DNA of 64,000 bases, from positions 620,001 to 684,000 of the forward strand of contig NBIV01000002.1 of NCBI GenBank assembly GCA_003194525.1, given 5' to 3'. Below, piece after piece: positions 27,160-38,605 of this stretch (the stretch's first letter is position 1; every line of letters begins with the position of its first letter). The translations under genes and the position numbers were made by a program. The DNA comes from Gracilariopsis chorda. Its lineage: Eukaryota; Rhodophyta; Florideophyceae; Gracilariales; Gracilariaceae. The notes under the pieces were generated by a model. That model did no database searches. It was given only the letters and a program-made list of their open reading frames with translations, and was not told where the DNA came from.

Positions 27160-30100
27160 ATGCAAAACCTTCTGACTCTTCACCAACATGCAAGTTCCTT
27201 ACCCCCTAATGCTACTCATGCAGCATTCTACGAAGAGCTTCAAACCATTCATAGATCCTCCGGGACCCTGCTGCTCCACTCCGCGTCAAGAAGATATGCG
27301 ATTGACACAACTTCTGACCCAGTTGGGTTGACAATACACAATGGCTTCCCAATGTTAGCAACACGAAGAGGTGAACTGATTTCAATTGTGGAGGACGAAG
27401 TAAGCTTTGTCGGAGATGTCACCCATGATTCTCCTGAGAAATCGGGCATACTGGCGATCTGTGCAAGTAGTGATGGATGTCTGCTTGCTGTCGTATCACC
27501 TATCTCTATAACCGTTCTTGATTCAGATTTTGAAAGCATCGCTGAGATATCTTTGGACAAGACTGCTACAGAAGCGAGCATAGCTTGGCGTAGTGACGGT
27601 GAATTCTTTACTGTTGTATACAAATCTGATCGTGTATATGGGCTAGTGATAAATCGATCATGTGAAGAAATCAAACCAATCGACGTTGGCGAACTTAATC
27701 TTCGTTGCACTGTGGCTTGGGAACCTCGGGCCGGAGGTATGATATCTATTCCGGGTGAAGACAGAGGTTTGTTCTTCTTTGAGAGGAATGGACTGCGACA
27801 TTTCCGATCAGACTTCGAGGCCGGGGCCATCAGATTCGCTCGATGGAGCCACAATGCTCGTATTCTGGCAACTGTAGACGAAGATGGTGTCACATTCTGG
27901 AATCGCGTGAACTATTACTGGTACCAGAAGAAGACACTCTCTCTTAAAGATAGAATTGCAGAGATTGTCTGGGATGAAGACGATGTCTTCTGTGCTCACA
28001 TCATCACTTCTACATCAGTCATAGATATATACATGAATTTACATGTATGCTCTGTAATAGAGGACCACAGAATGTTATACACAGCAGTCATTGATGGATC
28101 CAAACTGGCTATGACGAACCTATCAAGAGGAATTGTTCCCCCGCCCATGAGTCATGGGAATGTGGAGCTTAGCGCCCCGATTGATTCGGTATTTGATGCT
28201 CAGGGAGCAGTTGGAGCACTAAGAAACGATGGAATTCTGGAGATCGTACGCTTTTCGAGTCCGCTCACTGCTACATGCGTTCCATCAGCCCCTGCCGTAG
28301 AGAGTATAGCCAAGCAGCAATGGAAATTACCTGAATGGGAGCTTGAGAATCTGGGAATACTTGCTCTTCGACTGCCTGTACTGATAGAAACTGATGTTCT
28401 CGCGGTGGTGAAATCCGTTCAGAATGCTGAAAAAGGTCAGGGAGATCGTGTTTACGTTTATCGTCTATCTGAAACAAGAGCTTCTCTGCTAGCTGTGTAC
28501 ACTGTACCAGGATATGTAACCACAATGTGCAAGTCCAACGCTGCGTCACTAACACTAACAACCACCGAGAAATCTGTAATTCAACTTAACGTCCATGCTG
28601 CAGATAAGAGTTGCACGGAGCACAGCCATCGGATAAGTGCTGTGAGAAACGAACCCATTGCTGTCCGAGACACGAATGCAGTTCCAAATCGCAAACTTTC
28701 AGTTGTCCTGGACAGTGAAGGTGAACTGAGCGTAATTGATTGTGGCAAGAACGCGGTTTTGTCACTCTCTTGTGAATGTACATCTTTTGTACTACACGCT
28801 GGTTTTTTGTTGTTTACTTCTCGGTCTCATTTGTTGTACTGCTTGTGGATGAACACAAACACGGTCCGTGCTTTCTTCAACCAGGAGAATTCCATCCCAT
28901 CAATTGTTGACGAGCTTGACGCCATTTCTGGACCAGAAAAGGATTCTTTGAAGTGTGGTAATCTAGCAGCCGGAGTAGGTGCCATTAGACCTATAGATCG
29001 GGGGTCTTTGTTAGTGGCGGGAATTCCGAATGATGTTACCATTGTGTTACAAGCACCGCGGGGAAATCTTGAAACGGTTGCTCCTCGGCCTCTTGTGTTC
29101 GAAGCTGTACATCGACTCTCGAAGGCCGGAAATTTCGCAAAGGCTTTCAATCTATGTCGAAAGCAAAGAGTGGATATGAACCATGTGGTTGATGCTGATT
29201 ATGACAGCTTTATTGCGAACTCATCCGAATTTGTAAAGCAAATCGGGAACGCTGAACATCTTAGTGTTTTCATGAGTTTCCTGAGCGGCGACAAGCATAA
29301 GAGAAACTCTGTCTGCGATTCAATTGTAGCAGCTATGAAGAAGCACGAAAACGTGGGTCGTTTCACCACAGCTATATTAACCGGCCTGGTGAGGCGTGAG
29401 CCACCCAATCTTTCTGGAGCTCTCGAAACAGTTCGCGATGCAAGGGCTAGAAGCAATCAAGAGGGCGTTGGTGCTGTAGACTACCTCTTCGTTCTCATGA
29501 AAGATGAAGAGATGGTTTACAATCATGCTCTTGGTATGTACGACTTGAACCTGGCCGCCTTCATTGCCGAATCAAGTCAGATGGATCCGGCAGAGTTTGC
29601 AAAAGAGTTGCAAGGATTGCACAGTTTGCCTGAGAGCTATAGGAAATACACAATTGATATGAAGCTGGAAAGGTATGATAATGCATTACGACATCTCTAT
29701 GCTTGTGGGAGGAAAAGGTTCGGCGACTGCGTTGCCTTGTCCCATGAACATGACCTTTATGAAACTGCTATTCCTCTATTTCGGGAAGAACAGGACATAA
29801 TCCCAGATTTGGTAAATGGATATGGGCAGTATCTTCAAAAGACTGATAGATTTGATGACGCGGCTGCTGTGTTTATCCAAAACGGGGACTTTCAGAATGC
29901 TAGTATATGCTATCGGAAGGGAGGAAGGTGGCAAATGTCTGTTGGCGCAATCTCTCGATTGAGAATTCCTACAGGGGAAAAACTACAGATGTATGAAGTC
30001 GTATCAACAGAACTGGCTGAAGCTGGGAAATTGGTTGACGCTGCAAAGGTACGAGCACTATTGCTGAAAGATATCGAAGGCGCCTTGGAACTTCTTGTCA

Positions 30101-30822
30101 TATCCGAAGACTGGGAGGCTGCATTTGAGTTTGGGGCAATATGGAGCGCAGAGTCACTCGAACAAGAGTTGGATCTAGAAAGACGAATAGCTGAAGGAGT
30201 TCGTGAAGGTTTCGAGAATTTGTCCAGCACTATACGAGAAAACTGTTCTAAGCTCCACGAACGTCGTGTTCGCCTCGAAACAGTACGCAGGTCTAAAGAA
30301 GCGATTCAGGCACGACTCGGCGCAGGTAGACAAGAGGACGAAGCAGGTTCTGACGTGTTCTCAGCAACCACTGCTTCATCTATTGCCAGCCATCTCTCTG
30401 ACGTTACATTCACTTCGAAGACTTCAGCCACCAGTCTGTACACGAGTATTAATCAAACGGGGCCGTTGACAAATGCGAAGTTGGAGAAACAGGCAGAAAG
30501 ACGACGACGCAAGGCAGCGAAGAAACGTATAAGAGAAGGGCATCCTCGAGAAGAAGAAGCTCTCGTAGCCTACCTTAAGAAGCTTATTCCTAATGACTTC
30601 TTGCGAACGCGTGTGACCAGAACATCAAGGGCTCTTCTAGACATCGGCAAGTCCCCCGAAGTTCGAATTCTAATGACCGAAGTCAAGAAATACATACAGG
30701 AATCTCTTTTGTTGCCGGAAGACGTGTTGCCTATAGAAGAGAGGAGCTTCTTAGAGGATCACCACTGGATGGTGTACGGCAACCTCCTAGAAGTCTTGCA
30801 TCCCAAACTGAATACGCAATGA
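27160..30822 (+). CDS. ELP1: Elongator complex subunit 1 (IKAP/IKI3)
   Basis: Intronless 1220-aa scaffold subunit of Elongator, which modifies wobble uridines of tRNAs in the cytoplasm. The N-terminal half is WD40/beta-propeller-like: ASIAWRSDGEFFTVVY, CTVAWEPRAGGMIS, LFFFERNGLRH and RFARWSHNARILATV..DGVTFWNRVNYYWYQK follow the IKI3 pattern closely. The C-terminal half is helical/TPR-like, with YDNALRHLYACGRKRFGDC, FDDAAAVFIQNGDFQNA and ALELLVISEDWEAAFEFG. A basic segment (KQAERRRRKAAKKRIREGHP, about 1107-1126) matches the known tRNA-binding basic region. It is followed by YLKKLIPNDF. Length is close to the family norm. It is convergent with PSMD4. Confidence 0.95.
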   Translation: MQNLLTLHQHASSLPPNATHAAFYEELQTIHRSSGTLLLHSASRRYAIDTTSDPVGLTIHNGFPMLATRRGELISIVEDEVSFVGDVTHDSPEKSGILAICASSDGCLLAVVSPISITVLDSDFESIAEISLDKTATEASIAWRSDGEFFTVVYKSDRVYGLVINRSCEEIKPIDVGELNLRCTVAWEPRAGGMISIPGEDRGLFFFERNGLRHFRSDFEAGAIRFARWSHNARILATVDEDGVTFWNRVNYYWYQKKTLSLKDRIAEIVWDEDDVFCAHIITSTSVIDIYMNLHVCSVIEDHRMLYTAVIDGSKLAMTNLSRGIVPPPMSHGNVELSAPIDSVFDAQGAVGALRNDGILEIVRFSSPLTATCVPSAPAVESIAKQQWKLPEWELENLGILALRLPVLIETDVLAVVKSVQNAEKGQGDRVYVYRLSETRASLLAVYTVPGYVTTMCKSNAASLTLTTTEKSVIQLNVHAADKSCTEHSHRISAVRNEPIAVRDTNAVPNRKLSVVLDSEGELSVIDCGKNAVLSLSCECTSFVLHAGFLLFTSRSHLLYCLWMNTNTVRAFFNQENSIPSIVDELDAISGPEKDSLKCGNLAAGVGAIRPIDRGSLLVAGIPNDVTIVLQAPRGNLETVAPRPLVFEAVHRLSKAGNFAKAFNLCRKQRVDMNHVVDADYDSFIANSSEFVKQIGNAEHLSVFMSFLSGDKHKRNSVCDSIVAAMKKHENVGRFTTAILTGLVRREPPNLSGALETVRDARARSNQEGVGAVDYLFVLMKDEEMVYNHALGMYDLNLAAFIAESSQMDPAEFAKELQGLHSLPESYRKYTIDMKLERYDNALRHLYACGRKRFGDCVALSHEHDLYETAIPLFREEQDIIPDLVNGYGQYLQKTDRFDDAAAVFIQNGDFQNASICYRKGGRWQMSVGAISRLRIPTGEKLQMYEVVSTELAEAGKLVDAAKVRALLLKDIEGALELLVISEDWEAAFEFGAIWSAESLEQELDLERRIAEGVREGFENLSSTIRENCSKLHERRVRLETVRRSKEAIQARLGAGRQEDEAGSDVFSATTASSIASHLSDVTFTSKTSATSLYTSINQTGPLTNAKLEKQAERRRRKAAKKRIREGHPREEEALVAYLKKLIPNDFLRTRVTRTSRALLDIGKSPEVRILMTEVKKYIQESLLLPEDVLPIEERSFLEDHHWMVYGNLLEVLHPKLNTQ

Positions 30823-31313
30823 ATAGATCGTTTAGTCTGCAACAAAAACAATTCCCGACGGATATACTATTCCCTCTCGGAGAAGTCGCTCTGTGAACAG
30901 GCTGAACCGTAAATGAAGTGCCCAGTCAGCATAAAGTTGCTGGAAGCGGGGCGTGTACCACTCTATCTGGTGAGCTCCCAGTCCCACAATCTTGTGGGAT
31001 AGAAACTAATGAGTATGCCGCAATGAATTCCAAGGGACATTGTTGGTAATTCGGTCTTGGAATAGCATTATCAGAAAAATCCACAACCTTGCGACGGTCA
31101 TTACCTTCGTCATTCACGCATATCGGAACAAACTGTATATAAGATAGTGGTAAAGCATGCATTAATCTTCTGTAACAGCGTCATTTTACTCTCATACCCG
31201 AACTTGTTTCCGGTTCACATCAGTGTTCGTCGCCGGACCGTTGTCAAGCTCATGTTAGTATTCTTCCTTCCAAAATCCATAACTGTCCACTCAGCTAAGT
31301 ATTCAAAGCTCAA
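30823..31313. other. Intergenic region between convergent ELP1 and PSMD4
   Basis: 3' UTR and termination space for both genes. A small perfect hairpin TCCCACAATCTTGTGGGA lies at about 30981-30998. No gene seen. Confidence 0.4.
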
Positions 31314-32446
31314 CTATGAACTACCTTTCTTGTCATCATCATCCTTTTTATCCAACTGGCCCGAACCTGCCTGCTCTTGTTCTGCGGTTGCTTTTGACAA
31401 CTCGATTGCCCTACGTAACATCTCAGCATCTTCATCATTATCCACGTCCATGGTCTCTCCAGTTCCATACAAATCCTCGTCATTGTCGTCATATTTCTCG
31501 TTTGAAGTACCTCCACTATCTTTGTTTTCGGTGGCAGTTGCCGAGTTACCTCCCTCACGTTCAGCGGCTTCCTGCGCGGCTCGAGCCTGTCTGGCGCGCT
31601 CCTCCTCCATTGACATTCTAAGAGCCAAAGCGAGTTCTGGATCTTCTGCGGAATTAGCATCATAAGGGAAGTTGTTTGCCCCACCATCTCCAGCAGCTAC
31701 TCCAATTCCGCCGCCGCCGCTTTCGCGTTCCATATAGATGTCAGAGTTCATGAGGACATCAGCGAGATTCGGTCCTCCCGCAGGTACGTGAAGCGCTCTC
31801 GAATTTTCATTCGAGTTAACTGCATCGATGAACATATCAATCTTTGAGTCGTTATCACCTTCTAGACCAATGTTAATAACGTCCACGGCTACGTTGTTTT
31901 TCTTCAAACTCTTCCCGAGCTTGACGAGGGCATCGGGCTCAGCAGACAACGGGCTGCTGACGAAAACAACAATGCGCTGTCGTTGCAAAGGATTTTGACG
32001 GTGCTTGAGAGCCAGTTGTGCTTTCTGAATACCTGCAACGAAGTTGGAGTCACCATCAAACTTCACATCGTGCAAGCAGGTGAAGATGCGACCAAGATCG
32101 CGGGTGGATGTGACTAATATGCGTGCGCTACGGCCTGCAAGGGTGAGTAGACCAACGCAGCTTTCGGCGTTGGACTGAACTTTCGCTGAGCACAGCATGT
32201 TGACGGAGTCAACTTGAACGGCCTAGATTTGTGAATCGAATCGCACAGCAGAGATGGAACGCAAAAAACGACTTGTGTCAGATTCCTTATCCGCAGCAAT
32301 GGCACGTTTCATAAAGATAATTTGGAACTCTCATTGTCGTTCCGCAAATCTTAAACAGATGAACTTACGAATCTGGACGGTGCAAAGTCTCCATTCCGGC
32401 TGTATTCCGAGTTGTCCACACAGACGATCGTCGCTTCCAGTCCCAT
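31314..32446 (-). CDS. PSMD4: 26S proteasome ubiquitin receptor RPN10/PSMD4, two exons
   Basis: RPN10 binds polyubiquitin at the 19S base-lid interface. The splice model joins exon 1 (32446-32369) and exon 2 (32222-31314), giving 328 aa. Exon 1 encodes MGLEATIVCVDNSEYSRNGD and ends PSRF. Exon 2 resumes AVQVDSVNMLCSAKVQSN, as in the family (SRFQAQADAVN). The vWA domain spans about 1-190, with GLLTLAG, FDGDSNFVAGIQKAQLALKHR, QRIVVFVSSPL and VDVINIG. Two ubiquitin-interacting motifs follow: EDPELALALRMSMEEE and a second, weaker one (AEMLRRAIELSKA). The tail is acidic then Lys-rich. Starting at the internal ATG at 32198 would drop 34 residues of the vWA core. Confidence 0.94.
32223..32368 (-). 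other. Spliceosomal intron of PSMD4 (146 nt)
   Basis: On the minus strand it runs from GTAAGT to AATCTAG, phase 0. Its removal restores the conserved vWA N-terminus. Confidence 0.88.
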
Positions 32447-34727
32447 GACTTCAAGCAAATTGGAAAAGAAAAAGTAGGTTTTAGTATGCTTGGTGAAAAC
32501 AGTCCTTCAAGAAAGCCCCTTTACAGCCGGAGAGCAGTTCCGGAGCGCGCAATCAATGCCGAGTGAAGAAGTCTTTCGCGAGCGCAGGGGGCAAAAGCAC
32601 CAGCACAAAGATATGAAGACTGGTTGATGCTCCAGATACAGGTGTACTGGTTCCAAAGATGCTGAGCACAGACTAATAGTTTGCGTGGAGTTTAGCAAGG
32701 GTGTCAGTGCTGGAGTATGTCTTGCAGCATGATTTACAAAATATGACCATATGTTCGGCTTTATAATAAAGGATTGTAATACGTGTCAAACCTAAAAGCC
32801 TATTCCTGGTATCGGTTTTCCTTTTCCTGTCAAATAGACGTACAAGCTTTGGATTACAAAGGTACAACGGTAATACAACGGTAACTCTACCTGTAAGCGA
32901 AGTGTTGACGCTGCTCTGACGGGCTCTTCCCGACTCCGGTGCGAACAAACGGCGAGATCATCATCAGCAACCCGACGTATCATACCTGGACTGGCCCTCG
33001 AGTTTGCCGCTTCAAGTCCAGCGATCTCTTGAGAAAAAACCACCGCCCGAGACCCCATATCGCCGCGGGTATCAAAGTCAACAGGCACAGAGTTAACATA
33101 GACTCTATGAACATGTAGAACCAGTTTCGAAAGCGCTCGTCATGGGCTCCATGACGAACGTCTGAGATTAAAACCAACAAGACCGATCTTATAAAAATGG
33201 CTATTCTAATGGTGTCAAAGGAGACAGGCGCACCCGGCTGCTGCTGCCCTTCATTTCAACTGATGCCGTTGATGCCGTTGTACCCTGTTCTCGCTGCCCT
33301 TGCTGCATCAATGCCACTGTGAATCTGCAACTACACTGAAGGCGCCTCATTACAAGATACATTTTGCGATGCTGGTCTGTGGTACAAAGAACCTGTTTAC
33401 GGGGCATTCAAAACCTGAGCTTCCAGGAAAAGCATATACCTTGAGGGCGCAGACGTTTGCACACACCTGTAGCTTGTTGTTCATTTGAAACTGCAACGAC
33501 TTCGATAGCAATGAATCCAGTTGACAAACCTGTGGTCGACAAGGAAGCAACTCGTAAGAAGAGCTTCTCCCAGAAAGATCTTCTTTGTCCAATGAGCCCA
33601 TTTAAAAGCAAACCGCAACCTTCGTCCACAAATTTTCTGGTAAGAGCAACAAAGAAAACGTTGATCGCGAACCACCACAGTTAAGTCCGTGTGCACCGCA
33701 GCACGTGTGACGGTCTTTGATGAAGACTAGCACTTGAATGGCATTTCTACATCAGCCGAGGGCCCATTTGCCCTACGTAGGGGCGCAGTCAATGCGAAGT
33801 CTTTTCATGTTTTGTAAGGAGAGGACGGAAATATTACTACATCGTTGCAAGGAAACAAAGCTCGGACTCTTGCCATCGAATCTGAGGATGAGGAATGACT
33901 TCCAGTGCGAGCACAAGTGGGTTCGAAGGAATATCTAACAGTATTCCACACATGCGTAGCAGACTTCCGAGGGAAGAAAAAACCACCGCACAATGAGCCC
34001 AGAACCGTCTCTTGAACAATCGAAATGCAAACTCTGCGAGCTTCTTTGAGTTTAGGCAAAGCGTCTGTGTTTTTTGTAAGCATAAATATTCTCACACAAG
34101 TCCCAACGGCCGAGCATGCCCAAACTCGTAGCGGTTGTTGTGATAGCCAGAGATCTGGGTCCTATTGCAGCAAAGATGTATCGGACATACCGGCGCTGAT
34201 GCAGTCTTCACTGGCATCTGGAACCAATGTTCCATCGAATACGTCTGATAGCTTCACGCTTCGTATATCTAGACGAGTTGCATTCTTACGATGTCTGCTC
34301 CGAGAAGAACGCAATCCTAGCTTTTCCAGAAAGTGCTCGATGCTTTTCTTGTCGTTAAGATGTCAGAGCCGGAACAAAACGAGTTCAGAAGAATCGAAGA
34401 AAATACTTAGAATCATAGCCCGCGAGCTTTTCCGGGTGACTGTGACCTGCATATGGACGATGGTGACCATATGATTGAAAGATGAACGCAACGGGAGCGA
34501 TAAGAAACGTTAAAATGAGTACGCAACATTCACAATTCCGCGGGAGCAATGGAATGAAAGTGCATTCAGGATCCACATCATAGGCTACAGGAGCAGAGGC
34601 CACCCTAGTATTTGAAGGCGGACGGAAACTGGCATCATCCTAGAGCCGGGAAAAAACTGCAGATTCCCAAAACCAGACAAGTGCAGCAGCCGATCCCGAA
34701 CAAGTGGATATTAAGTCAAGTTCTTTG
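32447..34727. other. Intergenic region between PSMD4 and the SINE-like copy 2
   Basis: No firm gene. Minus strand 32792-33350 holds a possible small spliced membrane-protein gene (separate entry). Plus strand 33511-33639 could be an exon (MNPVDKPVVDKEATRKK..., ending CTG before GTAAGA), with a possible continuation from about 33753 to 33938, but no homology supports it. Confidence 0.3.
32792..33350 (-). CDS. Possible three-exon gene for a small single-span membrane protein
   Basis: Weak prediction. Exons 33350-33284, 33161-32986 and 32890-32792 join in frame to 113 codons. Introns of 122 and 95 nt start GTACAA and GTATGA and end TCTCAG and TTACAG. The middle exon encodes ERFRNWFYMFIES followed by the hydrophobic LTLCLLTLIPAAIWGLGRWF and a basic flank KRSLDLKRQ, as in a signal-anchor protein. 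I do not recognise a family. Coding status rests only on splice-site fit and hydrophobicity. Confidence 0.25.
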
Positions 34728-35075
34728 TTCTTCTTCTTCTTCTTTATGGGCGGGCGCACATTGTCTAATTGCGACGCTGTGGTAGAGCTTATCATAATTC
34801 CTTCTCAATCTCTCAACAACTAAGGTTAACCGCTAGCTACTCCTCGTGAATGGCAAGTTCTCTCTACCCCGTTACACCAGTCTTAACTTCCGACTCAAAA
34901 TATTCTTGATGGCTGTTGCTTGCTCCCACCCTGCAGCAGCCGTGTTACGCTCACCAACTGGTATTTCAAGACGTAGTAGAATGGTACAAAACTTCTGCGG
35001 GGAGACCCGAATGTATAATCCATTTCGTTCTGGCGCGTTTCGCCTCTTCCAGACTTTGCTCTGCTAATCCTTCAA
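34728..35075 (-). repeat. SINE-like element, copy 2, with LINE-type (GAA)n tail
   Basis: On the minus strand this matches 12130-12490 through blocks such as AGAACGAAATGGAT and AACACGGCTGCTGCAGGG. It then continues to CAATTAGACAATGTG...CCCATAAAGAAGAAGAAG at about 34749-34728. The spacing from the conserved block to the tail (about 160 nt) is the same in both copies. Confidence 0.6.
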
Positions 35076-36713
35076 GTTCAAGACCGCCAGTCTTGCTTCA
35101 TTATTCTGGGCAAGCATAACCCGAGGTCAAAAGGTATATTCAGAGTTAAAAAGCTTCCGAAGCGACATCTAACCGTCAACAATAAAGAAACCGAGTTTGA
35201 AACCTGCTCGGATCGTCTTCGGATGGTTTGTTGCCGCTTCACATTATTCTATCTGTGAATTGGACACGACTCTGTTTTAACTTCCATGCAGGATATAACT
35301 GGATTGCATAACTGGATTGCATGATGAACAATGATAGTAAAGCTTTGCTGTTGATGCAATTGTTAAGAAAGTTGAAGAGTTCATGTTCTGTAGCTTAGCT
35401 GTGTGTGACTTAGCTCACCATAATGCTCCCAAGTTAATTCTGCTTCCCGCAAAGCTGTCTTGTCTTCACAGTTCTCCGCTATCTCATCGATGATATATTA
35501 TTACGGAGTCCGTACTTTGCTGTTTGGGCTCCTCAAGTATACTCGAACTTCACTTTGATCTTTCAGAGGGTTGCGCAGCTTTGTCTTTCGAGGTATCCAC
35601 ACTTTCATTTCTTAAAGCTTTCAACAGAAATAGCACAGTCCTTGGTTCTCTTATCGGTACGTTTGGTAATCTGGACCAGTCCGTCAACGGCTGGAAGACC
35701 CAATCTTGTAACGGGTCAGGATTCCTGTAATGGCAGCGGTACAAAGGTAGGAAGACTAAGGTTACCTTTTGCACTCTGAATCTATTCTTCTATCTCTCTC
35801 TTTTGCGAACACGCATACATTAATTCCTCGTAGCGCGGGGGTTTGCTAAGAACCCCGACAACCTATAATACTTACGCCTATACCGTAGCCACGAACTACG
35901 AACCAGTAGCCGTGCTACACTCACTGGGCTACATATGATATGAAGAAAGTATTAGGTCCCGTAGGTGTCTTCAACCGCTGAAGCGTTTCGTTTCCGACGA
36001 CAATCGCCTTCTTCTCTGCACCTCTTCATTCACCCTCTAGAGATCGTCGGGTAAGGGGCACACCACGACAAGGCGCTTCGCATGTACCACGTTGGTCGCC
36101 ATAGAAACCATTGACGACGTCCTTTCGCCCAATCCACATATCATCGGCGAGATCAGACAAAAGAACCGGTGCGTAGCTTGTATCATCATCCGAATGTATT
36201 CTTGCTTGTAAGAATGTGATGAAACTTGTTTGCTACCAAAATTAGCCTTCCCTTGTCTAGCCTCGGTATGATTTGGCGAAATATCTCTGGGTTTTCGTCC
36301 ATCTCGAACCTGGTGATGAAGACGACTATTATGTGTCCTTCATGGACCATGCTCGTTAGGTGCAGCATTGAAAGCTGAATCCTACCCCCTGCAGGGCAGC
36401 TGTTGATGTGCGGCCACCAATGCAATGTTATGATCAGCCTATTGAATTCTGGAGGATCGATGTGAATTGTACTCTTTTTTTCATCGATGTCCCAGCAAGG
36501 CTAACAACTCGTCCTACCTGAGGGCAACAGGCGAGAGAAAGTCTTCGCCTGTCAACCGACGGATTTGTGTTTGCGTCGGATGTCTTTTCTCGTTCATTTG
36601 CACTTATAAGCCCAGAGCCTGAACTGCAGCTGTCGCGGAGAGAGCACAGCTTTCTTTCACCCTTCAAATCAGCATCCATCTTCCCTGTAGAGCTTTGAAA
36701 CCCAATCGCATAC
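35076..36713. other. Intergenic region, no gene recognised
   Basis: Several short hairpins are visible, for example GGGGGTTTGCTAAGAACCCC near 35838-35857. No domain-bearing frame was found. The right end must contain the promoter of the small ABM-fold gene. Confidence 0.3.
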
Positions 36714-37001
36714 ATGGAACCAGTTGAGCTATACGCAACTGTGGTCGCGAAAGCTGGGAAGGCTGATGAGGTCTGTAGCGTTGTTGACCATCTGACCACA
36801 GAATCCCGGAAAGAGAGCGGTTGTCTCACCTACAACCCTTATCGTGTCAAAGATTCTGAAAACACCGTTGTCATCATCGAGAAATGGGAATCACCGGAAC
36901 ACCTGGAGACACACAACAAGACTTCACACTATCTTGAATGTGTCGGAAAGCTCAAAGATCTCTCGGACTCGATTGAAGTAACGCACTTGTCCAAGCTCTA
37001 G
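36714..37001 (+). CDS. Small ABM-fold (antibiotic biosynthesis monooxygenase/YgiN-like) protein
   Basis: Complete 95-aa protein of the dimeric alpha+beta barrel type. It starts ELYATVVAKAGKADEV, then SRKESGCLTYNPYRV, TVVIIEKWESPEHLETHNKT and ends VTHLSKL, all standard positions of the ABM domain. Members include putative quinol monooxygenases, heme-degrading enzymes and proteins without proven activity. Length (about 95-100 aa) is typical. No targeting sequence or intron is visible, so a soluble cytosolic protein is likely. It stands alone between repeat-rich intergenic regions, and the family is patchily distributed and often bacterial-like. Confidence 0.85.
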   Translation: MEPVELYATVVAKAGKADEVCSVVDHLTTESRKESGCLTYNPYRVKDSENTVVIIEKWESPEHLETHNKTSHYLECVGKLKDLSDSIEVTHLSKL

Positions 37002-38488
37002 GGTTTTCAGAAGCTCCGAGGTGTTATGGCGACCTTTAGCACGAGCTACATGCCGTGAGTATATCGATTTGGAATACTCCACTATTCCGAACCGTATGCT
37101 TCTGAAGCCATGCAATGGTGGTTACTCGTATGTTTCTTATGCTCGTCTCTGTCTGATTGTTTGACATGACTACGGGCCACGGGTCATGCTTCTTGTATCA
37201 CTACATATACGACGTAGTTTAGGCGGACTCTTCTATAGATAAGTCTGCCACGATAGAGCAGCTACTTCATAAATGAAGGCACTCAACCCTGACCGTCAAA
37301 ACCGTCACGACATCAAGACTTCTGTGAGCTTCTGAAGACTCTTTGGACGGCCTCTGCATTTGAAACAGGTCAACGATACAATCTGAGTTAAATTGTATTC
37401 TTTCGCTGTCGCAAGCAGCGAAATCATATATGTCGTGCAGCGGGTGTCCTATACGCCTGCCGCATGATCTAAAGTTAAACGCTGACTTTGCTTTACTTTA
37501 CCCTGGCATACAACCTTATAGAAGCCAACTTCGTGTTTCGCGCGGCGTCCGCATCTTTTTGGATACTGAAACCTGTGGATCAAGGTATTTGACATACGAT
37601 CTTACTGCTAGTGATGTTGTCGCATAGTTCTGCAATAACAGCGCTATTCGATTGTGAAGGCAATGGATCTGAGAGGTAACACCTTCGTTATCATGATGAT
37701 GTAACGGTCTATGATGTTCGTGGATAACCGTTCGCTCTACATTACCTTACATCCTCAACACAAGGCGTATCGTCTGGACAATTGGAGGTGTACAGTACAT
37801 TCGGAGTTACGGCGCAATCTCTTTCTACTAGTATGAGAGTGAGCTGCTTTCTCAAGAGCGTCTACTTTCTCAATACTAGTCAGTCACAAGCAGTGTCGTC
37901 TTCTCTTGGGATGGAAGCGATAGGACAGGCACCCAATATAAAATATTCTACCCCATTCTGTCGTCGTACAAAAAAAAGAAGTGTGCGATTTTGCTTCTAC
38001 ATGGTAATACTAGATTCACTCGTACAAAAGTTATGAGCCACTGGTGACCTAGTCGTCTCAGATCCGGTTTAATGTTACAAGTGCTAGAAGCCGTCGATCA
38101 TTTGGAAATAGCAAAAGTGGAAGGCCATGACAGATGAACGAGAAGAGCGCCGGTGAAAATGTTAAACAAGTCATGCGCCACCAGATTGAGATCATTACAA
38201 CATACGCCATGTACTTGTTTCAAGAAGCTGTGGAACAAACAAGTACTCGTTGCACGAAAAGTGCCGTTGTGGTGCCAAGTTGCTGAATGATACAAATTTT
38301 TGTGGAGAGGATCTCCATTGCAACACCTTCCAGTCTGCGTTGAGGCGCGTAGTCATGTATTCAGGACACATAGGTCGTAAAACACGCGAGCAGATACAAA
38401 GCGGAGAAAAGCGCAACATGGAGAGGAAGAAGAAAAGGTACGTGTTCGTTTCCGTTCATCTGGAAGAGCGCAATGAGTTGGCTTCGAG
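37002..38488. other. Intergenic region, no gene recognised
   Basis: Downstream of the ABM gene (+) and of OST4 (-). Short open frames lack family signatures. No RNA gene or tail-bearing repeat was identified. Confidence 0.3.
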
Positions 38489-38605
38489 TTACTGTTTGGT
38501 ATGCATGGCGTCAGACACGGTTGTCTCGTAGTGGTAAAGAATGACTAGCATCATAACAATGATCGCCCCCACGGTGGCGTACTGCGCCATATCGCCATCA
38601 CTCAT
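38489..38605 (-). CDS. OST4: Oligosaccharyltransferase subunit OST4 (mini-protein)
   Basis: A 38-residue protein on the minus strand: MSDGDMAQYATVG, then the membrane helix AIIVMMLVILYHY, then ETTVSDAMHTKQ. OST4 proteins are 36-37 aa with the same layout: a short polar lumenal N-terminus, one span ending in LYHY or IYHA, and a short cytosolic tail. They stabilise the STT3-containing complex in the ER membrane for N-glycosylation. The LVILYHY match to animal LVVLYHY, the length and the topology make this convincing despite the size. It is in tandem with CHLP, about 600 bp away. No intron is needed. Confidence 0.82.
   Translation of the reverse strand: MSDGDMAQYATVGAIIVMMLVILYHYETTVSDAMHTKQ

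Noticed and set aside
34025..34130. Nanos-like zinc finger (CVFCKHKYSH, GRACP)
   Set aside because: The spacing is too short for the Nanos finger. Stops lie on both sides, and the second CCHC module is missing.
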